Translations under genes and position numbers: made by a program
Assembly: GCA_963575745.1 (NCBI GenBank)
Contig: CAUYUJ010001392.1
Location: forward strand, 463,263-527,262
Length of the DNA stretch: 64,000 nucleotides
From: Prorocentrum cordatum
Taxonomy: Eukaryota > Sar > Dinophyceae > Prorocentrales > Prorocentraceae
Direction of reading: 5' to 3'
Notes under the pieces: model-generated
Told to the model about the DNA's origin: nothing
What the model saw: only the letters and a program-made list of their open reading frames with translations
The model's database searches: none
Shown: positions 19,764-30,559 of the stretch, piece after piece
Layout of the letters: each line of letters begins with the position of its first letter
Position numbering within the stretch: the stretch's first letter is position 1

Positions 19764-20225
19764 GCAGGTCAAGGAGGCATCGCGGCCCTCATCAAGGAGG
19801 CCGGCCCTGCTCCCGCTACCTCTCCAAGGAGGCGCGGCCCTGCCAGCCGCCGCCGCGGCACGCCACCGCTCGATCTCGCTCGATCGATAATGCACGTAAA
19901 CGAAACTGCCGCCTGCGAGATCGACTCACTATGGCCGAAACGGTAGAAACGGTAGGAAGAGGAGGAGGAGGAGGAGGAGGAGAGGAGGAGGAGAGGAGGA
20001 GGAGGACGGCGCGCTTACGACGAAAGCGACGACGACGACGACGACGATGCACAGTCCGCGAGGAAGGGGTGAGGAGGGGCGGCACAGGCCGTCGCTGTCC
20101 CCTCCTGAAGAGCTTGACGATCTGCAGGCCATCGCAGCGGCCGCACAGATCCAGCACCTGCGATCGCGTCGAACTTCTCTCTGCCCCCTGTTCCCTCCCA
20201 CGCCATCCCTCCCGGGCGCTATCCC
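19764..20225. other. No gene; short GGA and CGA tracts
   Basis: GGA triplets at about 19957-20003 and CGA triplets at about 20020-20048 are embedded in sequence without recognisable coding content. Confidence 0.6.
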
Positions 20226-20336
20226 TCCTCCTCCTCCTCCTCCTCCTCCTCCTCCTCCTCCCTCCTCCTCATACTCCTTTCCCTCCTCCTCCTCCTCCTC
20301 CTCATCCTCCTCCTCCTCCTCATCCTCCGTCTCCTC

Positions 20337-20396
<60 letters not shown>

Positions 20397-20940
20397 GTCA
20401 TCATCATCATCATGATCATCAGCATCATCCTCCTCATCATCATCAGCAGCATCATCATCATCATCATCAGCAGCATCATCATCAGCATCATCAGCATCAT
20501 CATCGTCGTCATCATCATCATCATCGTCTTCAGCACCATCAGCATCATCAGCATCATCAGCATCATCAGCATCATCAGCATCGTCATCATCAGCAGCAGC
20601 ATCAACATCATCATCATCCTCATCATCATCAACATCATCATCGTTATCGTCATCATCGTCATCAACATCAGCATCAGCATCAGCATCATCTGCATCATCT
20701 GCATCAGCTTCAGCAGCATCATCATCATCAGCATTAGCATCACCACCACCATCATCATCATCAGCAGCAACATCAGCATCAGCATCAGCATCATAATCAT
20801 CATCAGCATCATCAACATCATCAGCAGCATCATCATCAGCAGCATCATCATCATCATCAGCAGCAGCATCATCAGCATCAGCAGCATCATCATCGTCATC
20901 AGCAGCAGCAGCATCATCATTGTCATGATCATCCGCGTCC
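20226..20940. repeat. CTC tract and long ATC/GAT satellite
   Basis: CTC triplets to about 20335, then a 600-bp run of ATC with AGC, GTC and AAC variants (CATCATCAGCATCATC). Minus-strand frames give Met/Leu or Asp/Ala runs and plus-strand frames give His/Gln, Ile/Ser or Ser runs. No gene is supported. Confidence 0.95.
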
Positions 20941-21169
20941 AGGTGGGGGGAAGGAGAAAGGCAAGGAAAATCCGCCGATCCGGCGTGTGAGTTTCAAGGA
21001 GTCTCAGCTACAGCCTCGAGGCTGAGCTTCAGCCTCTGGGGGGGTCGCCGGGGTGGCTCTGCCGGGGACGGGGGGGTGGGGGGGGGGGGGGGGGTGCGAG
21101 TTTCCGGCGAACCCCGGGGCCGCTCCGGGGGAGTGGAAGATAGGGGGGGGGGGGCGCCATGCTCCGCTT

Positions 21170-21735
21170 TTTCCGGCGCTTTGGAGGAGGGGGGGGGCCC
21201 AAGAGACCCCCAAGGGGTTCCAAGAGGGCCCCGAGTCGCCGAAAAATCGCTCCAAGACGCCCGATATGGCCTCCAGACGGCCCAAGGTGTCTCCAAGACG
21301 CCCCAAGAAGCTTCCAAGAGGCCTCCCAAGAGGGCCCCAAGAGGCCAGAATCGTTGATTTTCATTGGTTTTTTTCAGGGTTTTTAGCGTTCTTGCCTTTT
21401 CGGGCGCCCGACGCTCGAAGACGGCCCAAGAGGCCCCCAAGTCCGTCCCAAGACGGCCCACGATGCTTCCAACACGGCCCAAGAGAGCCCCAAGACGGCC
21501 CAAGAGGGCCCCAAGACGGCCCAATAGGGCCTCTGGACAGCCCAAGAAGGCCCCAAGAGAGCCCCAAGAGGGGCCCAAGAGGGGGACCACGAACCGAAAG
21601 AACCGAGCTTTCCGCCCCAAGAGGCCCCCAGGAGGCCCCAAGAGACCCCCAAGGGGCCCCAAGAAGCCCACAAGCGGCCCAAAAGAGGTTCCAAGAGGCC
21701 CCAAAACAGCTCCCCAGAGGCCTCCAGACTGCCTC
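21170..21735. repeat. GGCC-TTGGG array, inverted orientation, with core copy 3
   Basis: Units such as CCCAAGACGGCCCAAGAGGG dominate. This is the reverse complement of the family at 262-440. At 21345-21430 lies the A/T-rich core in reverse complement (TTGATTTTCATTGGTTTTTTTC, then GCCTTTTCGGGCGCCCGACG in part), homologous to 1-94, 2096-2180 and 30880-30985. G-rich runs occur at about 21067-21160. The long Gly/Pro/Trp frames on either strand are artefacts. Confidence 0.75.
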
Positions 21736-21904
21736 CGGCAGGCCCCCGGTTTCTTCCGCGGCACCGCCCAGGGCGCCACCGGCAGGATGTCCTCCGTCTC
21801 ATCGTTTTCCTTCAAGTTATCGCCTCTTCCTCATTCTCCTCCTCCTCCTCTGCGACCTCACTCCTATCCCTCAACGATCGCGTCACCGAGTTCCTCTTCT
21901 TTGA

Positions 21905-22182
21905 AACATCCTCGCTCTTCAAACGCACATCCATACACACATGCATACATACCTACATTTAAACACATTTGCATACATAGAAAAACAATATTCCAGACAT
22001 ACATACTTACATTCACACACATACACACATATTATCATACACACATACAAACATACATACAAACTAAATACATACATACGCGCACAAGCATACATACATA
22101 CATACGTACCTACACACAGGCACACATGATCACTGCATGCATACATGCATGCACGCGTACATACACACACATATATCGTGAA
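21905..22182. repeat. CATA/CACA tetranucleotide repeat
   Basis: Degenerate ACATACATACATAC and ACACATACACAC repeats. Confidence 0.9.
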
Positions 22183-22244
22183 ACTCACCGCGTGCTCGAA
22201 ACTTGAGAGAGACCGCGGGAAGTCGAGAGAAGCCACGGAACGAG

Positions 22245-22290
22245 GCCTCTACTACTACTACCACTACTACCACAACCACTACTACTACTA

Positions 22291-22328
<38 letters not shown>

Positions 22329-22329
22329 G

Positions 22330-22362
<33 letters not shown>

Positions 22363-22382
22363 ATACTACTACTAGTACTACA
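22245..22382. repeat. ACT trinucleotide microsatellite
   Basis: CTACTACTAC triplets with a few CCA and TGC interruptions, about 45 units. Confidence 0.95.
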
Positions 22383-22731
22383 GGAGCGTTTCCCAACTAG
22401 TTTGTGTGTGTGGGTGATGCTGTGTGCGCATGTCTGCGGCGCAGGTTAAGTGGTGTGACTGTGTGTGTGCGTTTGAGTGTGCGCCCATAATTTCTGCGTC
22501 TGGAGAATAACCCCGAGCGACCCGGATCGGCGGCACTGGCCGAAGGCCACTACAATAGTGGAAAGGCGGCGGCACGGGGATGGACAGGGGGGAGGGCGAG
22601 TGAGAGGAGAAAAGGGATTCTTTGCCATCCACGGCCAAGGACCTCACCTAGGTGGGGCAAAACGATGGCGGCTCGACTGGAAACCCGTCCTTCTTGGAGT
22701 GGAGACCCGTGCCAAGCCGCCTCCATTTCTC

Positions 22732-23523
22732 TCAGTTGTGAGGATTGGCGAGCGGCTTGCATCCAGTAGCCAGCTTAGCGAGGCGCTCACCCGATGTGAA
22801 GGCCCCACACCGCCGACGGATACAAACGAACGACTCTTCGCTACAGTCCAACACCCTGCACCTCTGGCCCAGCCCACTCAGGGATTCGAGATGGGCCCGA
22901 AAGTGTCTGGTGCACCTTCTGCTCGGAGGCTTCGTGGTCGAACGCGAGCCTCGCGAACAACGCTGGCATTGCCAGAAAGTGCGGGGCGGCCTACCAGCCA
23001 AAGTCCACTCATGGGACACTGGCGGCGAACCTGGCTCTACTCGAGGCTTCTTGGCGAGCTGGACTCCGTCCAGACCCGTGCGAGGCCAAAGGGGCAAAAT
23101 CCTGGCCGAAAGCTTCACAATGGCTCTCGACACCGAAGCCAGGTGTGAAATGCGCTGATGTTTCTCGACCGAAGCGTCAGGGTGGATGCCAGCCCCAGGC
23201 TTAGCGGGCCCTGTCGGCCCAGTCGTTCCACCGACGCCGAAAAGGCACATCGGCGTCAAGAGAGGCATCAAGCTCGAGATGGGCCCCAACTTCACCCCCG
23301 AGATCACTCCGTCGGAAAGGGCGTTGACTTGCAGAATGCAGTACGAATGCACAAGCCTGTGCGAACATCTCTCTGGCCTGGGCCGAGTCCACAGTTTGAC
23401 CGCATTCGAACGGTCAGAATGAGACCTTACAGACTCTGCGGCGATTGGTAGGCAGCAATACCAGCTGAAGCTCCAGACTCGGCTCCGTGGCTCGTCTGGG
23501 GGTAGCTCGCAGACGGAGGCCAA
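22732..23523 (-). pseudogene. Cys-pair ORF, possible retroelement zinc-ribbon remnant
   Basis: An uninterrupted minus-strand frame of about 263 residues is not explained by a repeat. Its second half holds spaced cysteines: FWQCQRCSRGSR, then RRCTRHFRAH, VLDCSEESFVCIRRRCGAFT and GERLAKLATGC. This resembles the paired WxCxxC and FCxxCGAxTSGR/LAKLA blocks that I associate with dinoflagellate retroelement C-termini. The second pair is C-x4-C instead of C-x2-C, suggesting decay. The first half (Pro/Gly-rich, PTGPAKPGAGIHPD) is unrecognised. An ordinary hypothetical gene remains possible. No start or splice evidence was found. Confidence 0.4.
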
Positions 23524-24295
23524 TACAAAATAGCTTTGAGCTGACCCTCAGGGGTGAAGTGAGCAGCCCCCCGTTCCGCCCCCCGATGCTCTTTAGTGGG
23601 GGACGTCCTGCACGAGCCATCCGGAAGCAGATCCCCCACCAGTTCCTGCCTTCGTGGCCGAGTGCGTGGCGAAACCCGCAGATGCATCAGGAGTCTCGGG
23701 CGATTCCACCGCATCAGAAGCGCGAGAAGTTGGGCAAAGCGAAGGCTTTATCATGTCCGAGGAGTCTGGGCCACCAGTCGCCAGGATGCGGGAGCAACCC
23801 AGTCTCGGGCTGCGGGTGTCGAGGGTAGAGTCAAGCCGCTACCATGAGGGGCTCGAAAGAGAAGGAACGAGGCTCCTGTTTTGCCCCGAAAGCGCCTGGG
23901 GGCACGAAGAGCGCTAGTAGAGGAACAACCATGGAAGGACCGCAGGAACAGCGAGCCCCTTCCGAATCCACCCATGGCAGCAACACACGGGCGCAGCCAG
24001 CGGCCACGTAGAATCACCCAGGACGCAGCCAATGGGTGCAACCAATGGCCGCGAACAATCAGCGGTGGCAGCAACACTGGGGACAGCGATGGCGACAGGG
24101 AAGATCACGACGACGATGACGACGACGACGTCGACGAGGACGGTGGCAGAGGAGTATGGAAAGGACGACGAGGTGGAGAAGGAGAGGGGAGGAGCAGGAG
24201 GAGAAGGAGAAGCAGAGCTGGAGAAGGACAGCACCCCGGCCCAAGGTCCCAGCACGAGCGGGGAGCCTGCGCCAGGCCACGTCCCTAGCTAGAGA
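23524..24295. other. No recognisable gene
   Basis: A short CGA-rich tract lies at about 24107-24145 and GGAGAAGGAGA-type purine sequence at 24175-24235. Nothing else is identifiable. Confidence 0.5.
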
Positions 24296-24412
24296 AGAAA
24301 AAAAAAAAAAAAAAAGAAGAAGCACAAAGTAGGGAGGGGAGGAAAAGAGGGAAAAAAAAAAAAAAAATAAAAAATACAAAATAAAAAAACAAAAAAAGAA
24401 AAAGAAAAACCA
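24296..24412. repeat. A-rich tract
   Basis: Two A runs (about 24298-24315 and 24350-24366) in an A/G-rich context. No gene with a matching sense-strand 3' end is visible on its left, so I do not call it a retroposon tail. Confidence 0.8.
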
Positions 24413-24805
24413 CGTCCCGAGAGCTGGTTGCACGAGAAGTCCACCTCGCGGTACTGCAACCGCGCCTCCGCGTCGCGTGGTGACGGGGCTGGGGAACCCC
24501 CAGCCTCCCCACGGAGAGCCCGTCGTGGTACAGATGAAAGGGAGGCACCCTGCGGATGAATTCTGAACAGTTCGAGCAGCTGGCTGGCGAACCCTACGTC
24601 GCCTGCCAAGCGTCGTGGCGCGGGGAGCGAGGACACCAAGTGCGCCACGAGGGACAGAAAGGAGTTTAACAGCAGCAGCAGCGCCAGGACGACGACGACG
24701 GCAGCAGCGTCAGGGAGGAGAAAGAGGGGGAGGAGAAGGCGGAGCGTCCACGAGACAAGTCCCTGCTCCTGCACCTGCCGCTCCAGCATCAGTTGTGCTT
24801 GAATT
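24413..24805. other. No recognisable gene
   Basis: GC-rich sequence with a short CAGCAGCAGC tract (24672-24685) and GGAGGAGAAG-type purines near 24710-24745. No motif was recognised. Confidence 0.5.
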
Positions 24806-24933
24806 GGTGGTTCAAAGATGGGGTCTTGAGGGATGGGGGCCTAAGGATAGGAAGGCATCCAAGCGTGGATTGCTTCGTTTGAATAACCTCGTCCTCAGGA
24901 CCCCATCCCTGAGGACTCCATCTTTGAGCCACC
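24806..24933. repeat. Fold-back (inverted-repeat) element
   Basis: The left arm, 24806-24852 (GGTGGTTCAAAGATGGGGTC...), pairs with the right arm, 24887-24933 (...GACTCCATCTTTGAGCCACC). The arms are about 47 bp and separated by about 34 bp, with roughly four fifths of positions complementary. It could be a small fold-back transposon or a transcribed hairpin. I see no target duplication and no second copy in the window. Confidence 0.7.
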
Positions 24934-25370
24934 GACTGAGTGGGACCAAGCTAAGGGGTGGTCACCACCAGGGGGCCAACGACCTGGCGGGCAAACGCTT
25001 CGGCTGATCTGCTACTCGGAACGCTGGAAACAGACGGCCGTCCGAGTAGATAGGGTCCCGCTGAAGAGGCGCAATAACCACATCATATACAGGTTCCCAG
25101 GAGATTGGGCAAGCCGCCGCTACAGCACAAAAGCCAGGAAACAACACCGCGAATGGAATTGCCACATGGTCTTCTCAAATCGAATGGCATCTCTAGAGTA
25201 GACACCCCTTTTCAAAACATGTGCAAACATACACATGTTTGCTTCGCGGCAGGTTGGTCCAATTCAGCGAGGGCATCAGCGGGATGCGCTGAGCAGATTA
25301 CCACCGAGCGTGAGCCGATGGGAGCTCAAAGGGTGACACGACTGGTGCAACGAGGATGGCAGGCTCAGTG

Positions 25371-25514
25371 AAGGAACACCTACAACCCACTGCGGCACCC
25401 TGGAGGGGACAAGCTCTGCCAGAACTGTTCCTCACCTCGCTCCGCAACTTCAAGTACGGCATCGTCGCCCTGGCCGACGTCAGGCGACTGAAGGTCGACT
25501 GGCAAGCCGTTTAG
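25371..25514 (+). CDS. Short coding-like stretch, possible exon (hypothetical)
   Basis: The plus strand reads KEHLQPTAAPWRGQALPELF then LTSLRNFKYGIVALADVRRL and KVDWQAV before a TAG. It has mixed hydrophobic/polar composition and strong G/C preference at third codon positions, unlike the flanking low-complexity DNA. No family is recognised and no start or splice site can be fixed. This is the weakest coding call in the list. Confidence 0.25.
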   Translation, partial: KEHLQPTAAPWRGQALPELFLTSLRNFKYGIVALADVRRLKVDWQAV

Positions 25515-26017
25515 CACCGCCACATGCCCCACACCAAAGACTCGCACAGGGGCCAAGGTGCTGGCGGCAAGCGCTCTGCCGACTCGGGCTCAGCTGACGC
25601 AGAGCGCCTTCGGGGTGTGTAAGCCCTGGGCGCCCTGGACCCACCCTTCGTGCCCCGCTACCTGGACCCGCGCTGGCCACCACGGGCTGACCCGTTGCCA
25701 ATCGCCTTGACATGTGCATATCTTGGGCCATCCAGGCTCACCCAACGCGCCACGCGGCCTGGACCTACGGACTGGGCAGCGAGGTGTGCGGCCCGAGGGA
25801 AGGAGGATGCCCTGGACAGACCGCTACGGTGAGGCAGGCCATTGGATAAGGAACCATTGGATAAGGATAAGGAACCATTGGATAAGGAATCCAGTGTCTG
25901 GAAGCCAGTTGAGCACCAATGCAGGCTTGGCCCTGGACATCGCAACCGCCCTCATCGGATAAAGACCCTTCACGGTCTGCAGCCTCCTGGGCAGACTCCT
26001 TACCACACGCCCCCACC

Positions 26018-26019
<2 letters not shown>

Positions 26020-26080
<61 letters not shown>

Positions 26081-26133
26081 AGAAGGCTCGATCACTGCGG
26101 GAGGCTGCGCGCGGGATCGCAGCAGGCTCGATC

Positions 26134-26193
<60 letters not shown>

Positions 26194-26200
26194 AGCAGGG
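26020..26200. repeat. Two CAG/CTG trinucleotide tracts
   Basis: About 20 GCA units at 26019-26080 and another 20 at 26137-26197, separated by a 55-bp spacer that itself contains GATCGCAGCAGGCTCGATCG. They translate as poly-Gln, poly-Ala or poly-Ser on the plus strand and poly-Leu, poly-Ala or poly-Cys on the minus strand. Confidence 0.95.
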
Positions 26201-26309
26201 CCCCTTGGCCCCCACGGCGCCCATCGTGCCCCCAGGCACGGCCAGCGCCAGCCAGGGCGAGCGGGAGGGCGCCCCCCCCCCCCCATGCCTTCGGCACCTC
26301 CTCCGGCCA

Positions 26310-26500
26310 CGTCCCCGTGGCGCCCCAGCGTCCCCAGGACTCCTCCTCGCCGTCGGCCTCCGCCGCGGGCCGCTTCCCGCTCGCGCCCCAGCTGCCCCAG
26401 GACTCCTCCTCGCCGTCGGCCTGCACCGCGGGCCGCTTCCCGCTCGCGCCCCAGCTGCCCCAGGTCTCGTCCTCGCCGTCGGCCTCACACCGGGAGGGGG
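26310..26500 (-). CDS. Acidic Trp/Gly 21-residue repeat in an open minus-strand frame (hypothetical)
   Basis: Three tandem 63-bp units on the minus strand encode ADGEDETWGSWGASGKRP, ADGEEESWGSWGASGKRP and ADGEEESWGRWGATGTWP. The differences are conservative (Asp/Glu, Thr/Ser, Ser/Thr), which hints at translation. The surrounding frame stays open for about 264 codons (25824-26618) but runs on into the CAG tracts as poly-Ala and poly-Leu. No family, start or intron is identified. It may be an exon of a low-complexity protein or simply a minisatellite. Confidence 0.3.
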
Positions 26501-26859
26501 GGCGACGGGGGCAATGGAGGTGCGTCACTCGGCTACACGCACGAGCGACCCTGGGCAAGAGTGACCTGTGCTGCGCGACTCCACGGGGCGCGTGGGGTGG
26601 CAAAACACAGGCGCGCAAGAGGCTACTACCGCATCGCGCTCGGCGAGCGGTAGAACCCCAGGGGCCCGCACCAAGGGCCCCTCTGGCGAAGAGCCACTCT
26701 CACGTCATAGCCGCGCCACGGGCGCCGGCCTCGGCTCTCGGCCGGCCCCTCTCGCCGCATCGCCTGCCGAGGGGCTCCCGCTGCCGCTCGCTCCTGCCCC
26801 CTCCCGAGGCCCAAGGAGGGCCGCCCCCGCGGCTCCCCAGGCCCGCCCACGGCGGCACA

Positions 26860-27095
26860 AGGGGCACCCAGGAGGGCACGGAGACGGCCAAAGAGGGCCC
26901 TCAGACGGCCCACGAGGCCCCTCAAGACGACCAAGCACGCCGTCGAGGCGGCCTCGAGAGGGGCCCAAGAGAGGCCCAAGAGGAGAGCTCGCAGGACCCT
27001 GGGAGACCCTCTCCCAAGATGGCCCCCAAGTCCCCCAACATGCCCCCAAGAGGCCGACAAGAGGCCCCCAGAGGGCCCCCCTAAGCCCCCAGAAG
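26860..27095. repeat. GGCC-TTGGG array, inverted orientation
   Basis: Units such as CCCACGAGGCCCCTCAAGAC and GGGGCCCAAGAGAGGCCC, the same orientation as 21170-21735. No AT-rich core is present here. Confidence 0.65.
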
Positions 27096-27449
27096 CCCTG
27101 AAAGGCTCCCAAGGGACCGCCGCCTGGTCCTCCAAGACGCCCCCAGCAAGCCCCATCTGCAACAACTACACTCAGGCAGCACGACGGGAAACTGCAAAAA
27201 AATACAAGCGGCATCGGAAACCGCACATCTCCGCTTCTGGGTCTCGGCGGAATGCCGAAATCCTCCTGAACAGCAAGGGCGCACGATGGGGAAGGGGCGC
27301 GATCCCTTTTGCAGACTCGCATCCTTGAGTCAGAGCATGATACAACACGGGAAAGCGAAAGGGTCGTGCGACAGGGCAATGCACAACGCGCACTATGGGG
27401 AGGATGAGACGGAGCAGGAGAAAGAGAAGAGGATGAAGATGAGGAAGAT

Positions 27450-27500
27450 ATGAAGGAGGAGGAGGAGGAGGAGGAGGAGGAGGAGGAGGAGGAGGAGGGG
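27450..27500. repeat. GGA/TCC microsatellite
   Basis: About 16 GGA triplets. Confidence 0.95.
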
Positions 27501-27709
27501 CGTCGCGTCGTCGAGCGCCCTGGGCGGCAGTGAGCCGCTGGACCCCTCGGGCAGAGGAGGAAGGCTCAGAGGTGGACCGCTGGCCCCACGGGCAGACGCA
27601 GAAGCCGAGGCAGCAGGCGCAGCGCGCCCGCGGCAGGAGCAGAGGCAGGAGCACCCGGCGCCAGCAGGCACGACCGGCGGAGGCCGAAGAGGAGCAACGG
27701 CAGGGCCTC

Positions 27710-28000
27710 GGGTGCTGCTAGAAGTAACCCCAGGACTCTCGGGGTAACCCAGGGCACCCAGCATTCGGCCCAGGATTCTCAGGGTAGCCCAGGGTACCCA
27801 GGTGCTCAGGGTACCCAGGATTCTCAGGGTAACCCAGGTGTTGCTAGAAGTACCCAGCATTCGGCCCAAGGTACCCCCAGGATTCTCAGGGTAACCCAGG
27901 CGGCCTCCAGGGCACCCCTCACGAGGCCCAGAGTGCCCCAGGGGCCAGAAAAGGGAGCGAAAAGCTGGGGGGCACCTTGGGCCAGGGGTACTTCTAGCAA
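27710..28000. repeat. Short interspersed direct repeats (CCCAGGATTCTCAGGGTAAC)
   Basis: The sequence CCAGGATTCTCAGGGTAACCC recurs, with variants, several times between 27730 and 27900. The pairs TGCTAGAAGTA and CCCAGCATTCGGCCCA each occur twice or more, so the region is a scrambled minisatellite of about 60-130-bp blocks. Confidence 0.8.
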
Positions 28001-28009
28001 TACCTGAGG

Positions 28010-28430
28010 GAGGAGCAGAAGCAGGAGGAGCGGCCGCAGCCGGAACAGGAGGGTCGGGACGGGGATCGGAGGGGAGATCAAGAGGAGCATCGGGAGGAGC
28101 TGGACAGCGGTCACTCCCCATAAGCAACCCGCACGGAAAACGGCTACAACACCTGTTACCCAAAGAGATCCGAAATAATAAGCAGCCTCAGCGGGCCTGG
28201 AATGAGCCGACGTTCAATCGCAAGCGGCTTCACGCAAAAGCTTACTGATTTGGACGAACTGTCAAGAGGACTACCATCAACAGTCAGAAGATATGAGAAG
28301 AAGGGAGAGAAGAATAGGGGAGAAAAAGAAGCAAGAGCACAAGCAGGAACTAGATCAGGAGCAGAAGGAAAACAAGAATAAGAGACTAAGAAACATATTA
28401 ATAAACATAAGAAGAAGAATTAAAAGTGCG
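28010..28430 (+). repeat. Dispersed repeat related to 50085-50580
   Basis: Shared landmarks in the same order are GAGCAGAAGCAGGAGG, GCCGCAGC, a purine-rich block with GATCAAGAGGAGCATC or GGATCAGGAACATC, then CTCCCCATAAGC or TTCCCCACAAGC, then GCCTCAGCGGGCCTGGAATG or ACCTGAGTAGGCCTGCAATG, GAGCCGACG and AGCTTAC. Both copies are followed by GAGAAGAAGG-type purine sequence. Nature unknown, no coding evidence. Confidence 0.5.
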
Positions 28431-29335
28431 CATGAGCGGCACAGAGCAACAAGCAGTACTTAACGCCCCACAGGGGGCAGTGCGAACGGTCTGCATAGTG
28501 ATCGTGACCAGTCAGCGTCATGGTCCACAGGAGGTCCATTCAGGCTTCGGCGTTGCTGCTTGAAGGTTCTCACCAAACTCGAGCTGCTGGGAGGTATGCT
28601 CAACTTGCCAGAGCCACCGACACCGAAGCCGACGAGGGGTTCGAGAGTGGATCGAATCACCGTGCCCGTTAGGCGTGCAGCTCCAACGCCCTCCCCGTCG
28701 GCTTGCCTCACTCGCGCCATTTGCCCCCCTTGCGGCTCTCGTGATCCAAGGCAGGGGCGGCCCCGGGACTCGGAAACCACAACTCTTAGGACGCGTGCCC
28801 AGGAGTACTCGGGTCGCTGCCTGCGAAACCGCCCCAAAGCTGCTCTGCAGTCTCAACGAATCCAGGGTCCTCCTGGGAGCCGCTGAGGGACTTGGAGCCT
28901 CGATGGCGCAACCGAGGAGCTGAGGAAGGACACAGCGCGGACTGGACACAGAGAGCACACTTGAAAGCACCTGGAGTGGACAAACAAGATGCAGTAACCC
29001 TGAAGCGGCTGGGCACTAGCGATAACATTCAGAAGCATGATTGCTAATGTTTCCGCCGACACACGTTTCCCCCCGAGCGAAAAGGGGAGACAGCGCAAGC
29101 ACACGACAACCATCTCGCACTACACCAGTTACGCGGCTCCCGAGCTTGTCCAGGGGGCTGCGTACTGCTTCAGACGCCTCACGTGGGGCTGCTCGGAGGC
29201 CTCCCATGGCCAGCACAGCGCACGAGGAGGGATCGGAAAGCCCAGAAACCCGGGCCCAAAACTGACGACGCGACCCCCGAAGGGGCCAATCCTGGCCCCC
29301 ATCGTGCCCCACCCTGGCCCCTCATGAGCAGGGGC
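28431..29335. other. No recognisable gene
   Basis: Ordinary-complexity sequence with open frames on both strands of up to about 150 codons. None shows a motif I recognise. Confidence 0.4.
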
Positions 29336-29338
29336 GGC

Positions 29339-29700
29339 TCACCCCTGCGAGCGAAGCCTCGAGGAGGGGAGGCGCCATGACACGGGCTGGTCGTGTGCTT
29401 CTGCGGGGGCCTCTGCGTGCTCCGCCTCCGCGGCGGGCGCTGCGGACGCGGCCTCCGGCCTCGCCTTCTCCGCGACAGCCGCCGGAGCCTCCTCCGGCGC
29501 CGCCTCCACTGCTGGCGGGCGGGCCTCGGCGGGCTCGGCCTCCCCCGTGGGCGCTGCAGGTGCGGCGTCCGGCTGCGCCTCCTCCTCGGCGGCCGCTGCT
29601 GGGGCCTCTGGCGGCGGCGCCTCTTCTGCCGCTGGCGCGGTGGCCTCAGCGCGCTTCGCTTCCGCTGCGCGCGGCACTCCACTACAAGAGCACGAGGCAC
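29339..29700 (-). CDS. Ala/Glu/Pro-rich frame, possible exon (hypothetical)
   Basis: The minus strand encodes a low-complexity but not simply repetitive stretch: EATAPAAEEAPPPEAPAAAA, EEEAQPDAAPAAPTGEAEPA, EARPPAVEAAPEEAPAAVAE. Glu is present in every short block, as in extended Ala/Glu/Pro linkers of secreted or plastid-lumen proteins. Upstream to 29899 the frame stays open but composition changes abruptly. A similar Ala/Glu/Pro frame occurs on the minus strand at about 36780-36940. No domain is recognised; an artefact of GC-rich triplets remains possible. Confidence 0.3.
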
Positions 29701-30227
29701 CAGGCCAACACCACCAATTTCGTGATCGGTGAGCGCGCCACGCATGGCACCAGACGCACAGCATGAATCCCTGGGCACGCAGACCCGACTTCGCTCTCGG
29801 CAACCGGGCGGCACGAGACAAGACGGCACACGGCACAGGGCTGCGCAATATAGTTCCAGATCTCGCTCGCGAGACACAAAGGCATGGGGCCGTGGGCAAG
29901 GGTCGAGTGCAACTAATCTGACTGTCACCAAGGGGTAAAATCGAGCCATACCGCTACTCCCATGACTTCTCCCACGGTGCATCCTGACCAGTTCTTCGGA
30001 GCGAATCCAGTCGTGGCGACGAGGGAGGGGCAGCGGCATCGGTGTACCTTTCTCTTCTGCCTCACCACATAAGAGGGACAAACGCGCATAGCCTCTGCAA
30101 GTAAGAGCGACTAATCAGAGTGTCCTTCACCGCACGAGGCAAGGGAGCCGCACAAACGATGCTGCCTGGCGCAAAACAGACACACGAACACACTCTTCCT
30201 CAGCAAGTGTTCGCTCGGCGACGCACA

Positions 30228-30340
30228 GGTCAATATATACATATAAATATATATATATATATATATAGCGAGACAGAGAGAGAAAGAGAGAAAGAAAGAA
30301 AGAAAGAAATAAAGAAAGAAAGAAAGAAAGAGACTAGACT
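30228..30340. repeat. TA-rich tract and GAAA repeat
   Basis: ATATATATATATATAT at about 30247-30268, then GAGA and (GAAA)n to about 30330. Confidence 0.95.
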
Positions 30341-30559
30341 GCAGTAGCGCTTCTCGCCATGCACCTTGGTCCTTGAAGTTTGGTATGCAAGCGGAATGGC
30401 AGGAAGGTCAAGCCGACAATTCAGCTATAATTCCTGGTTGCCTTTTTCTGGCATCGCCGTTATGATAACTGCTTTTTGTTCGTTATCCTTCCTCCATGCT
30501 TCTTGTTCTTCATTCTCGCCATACCCTGAGCATTATCCCTATCCTCCTCAGCTCTTTTT

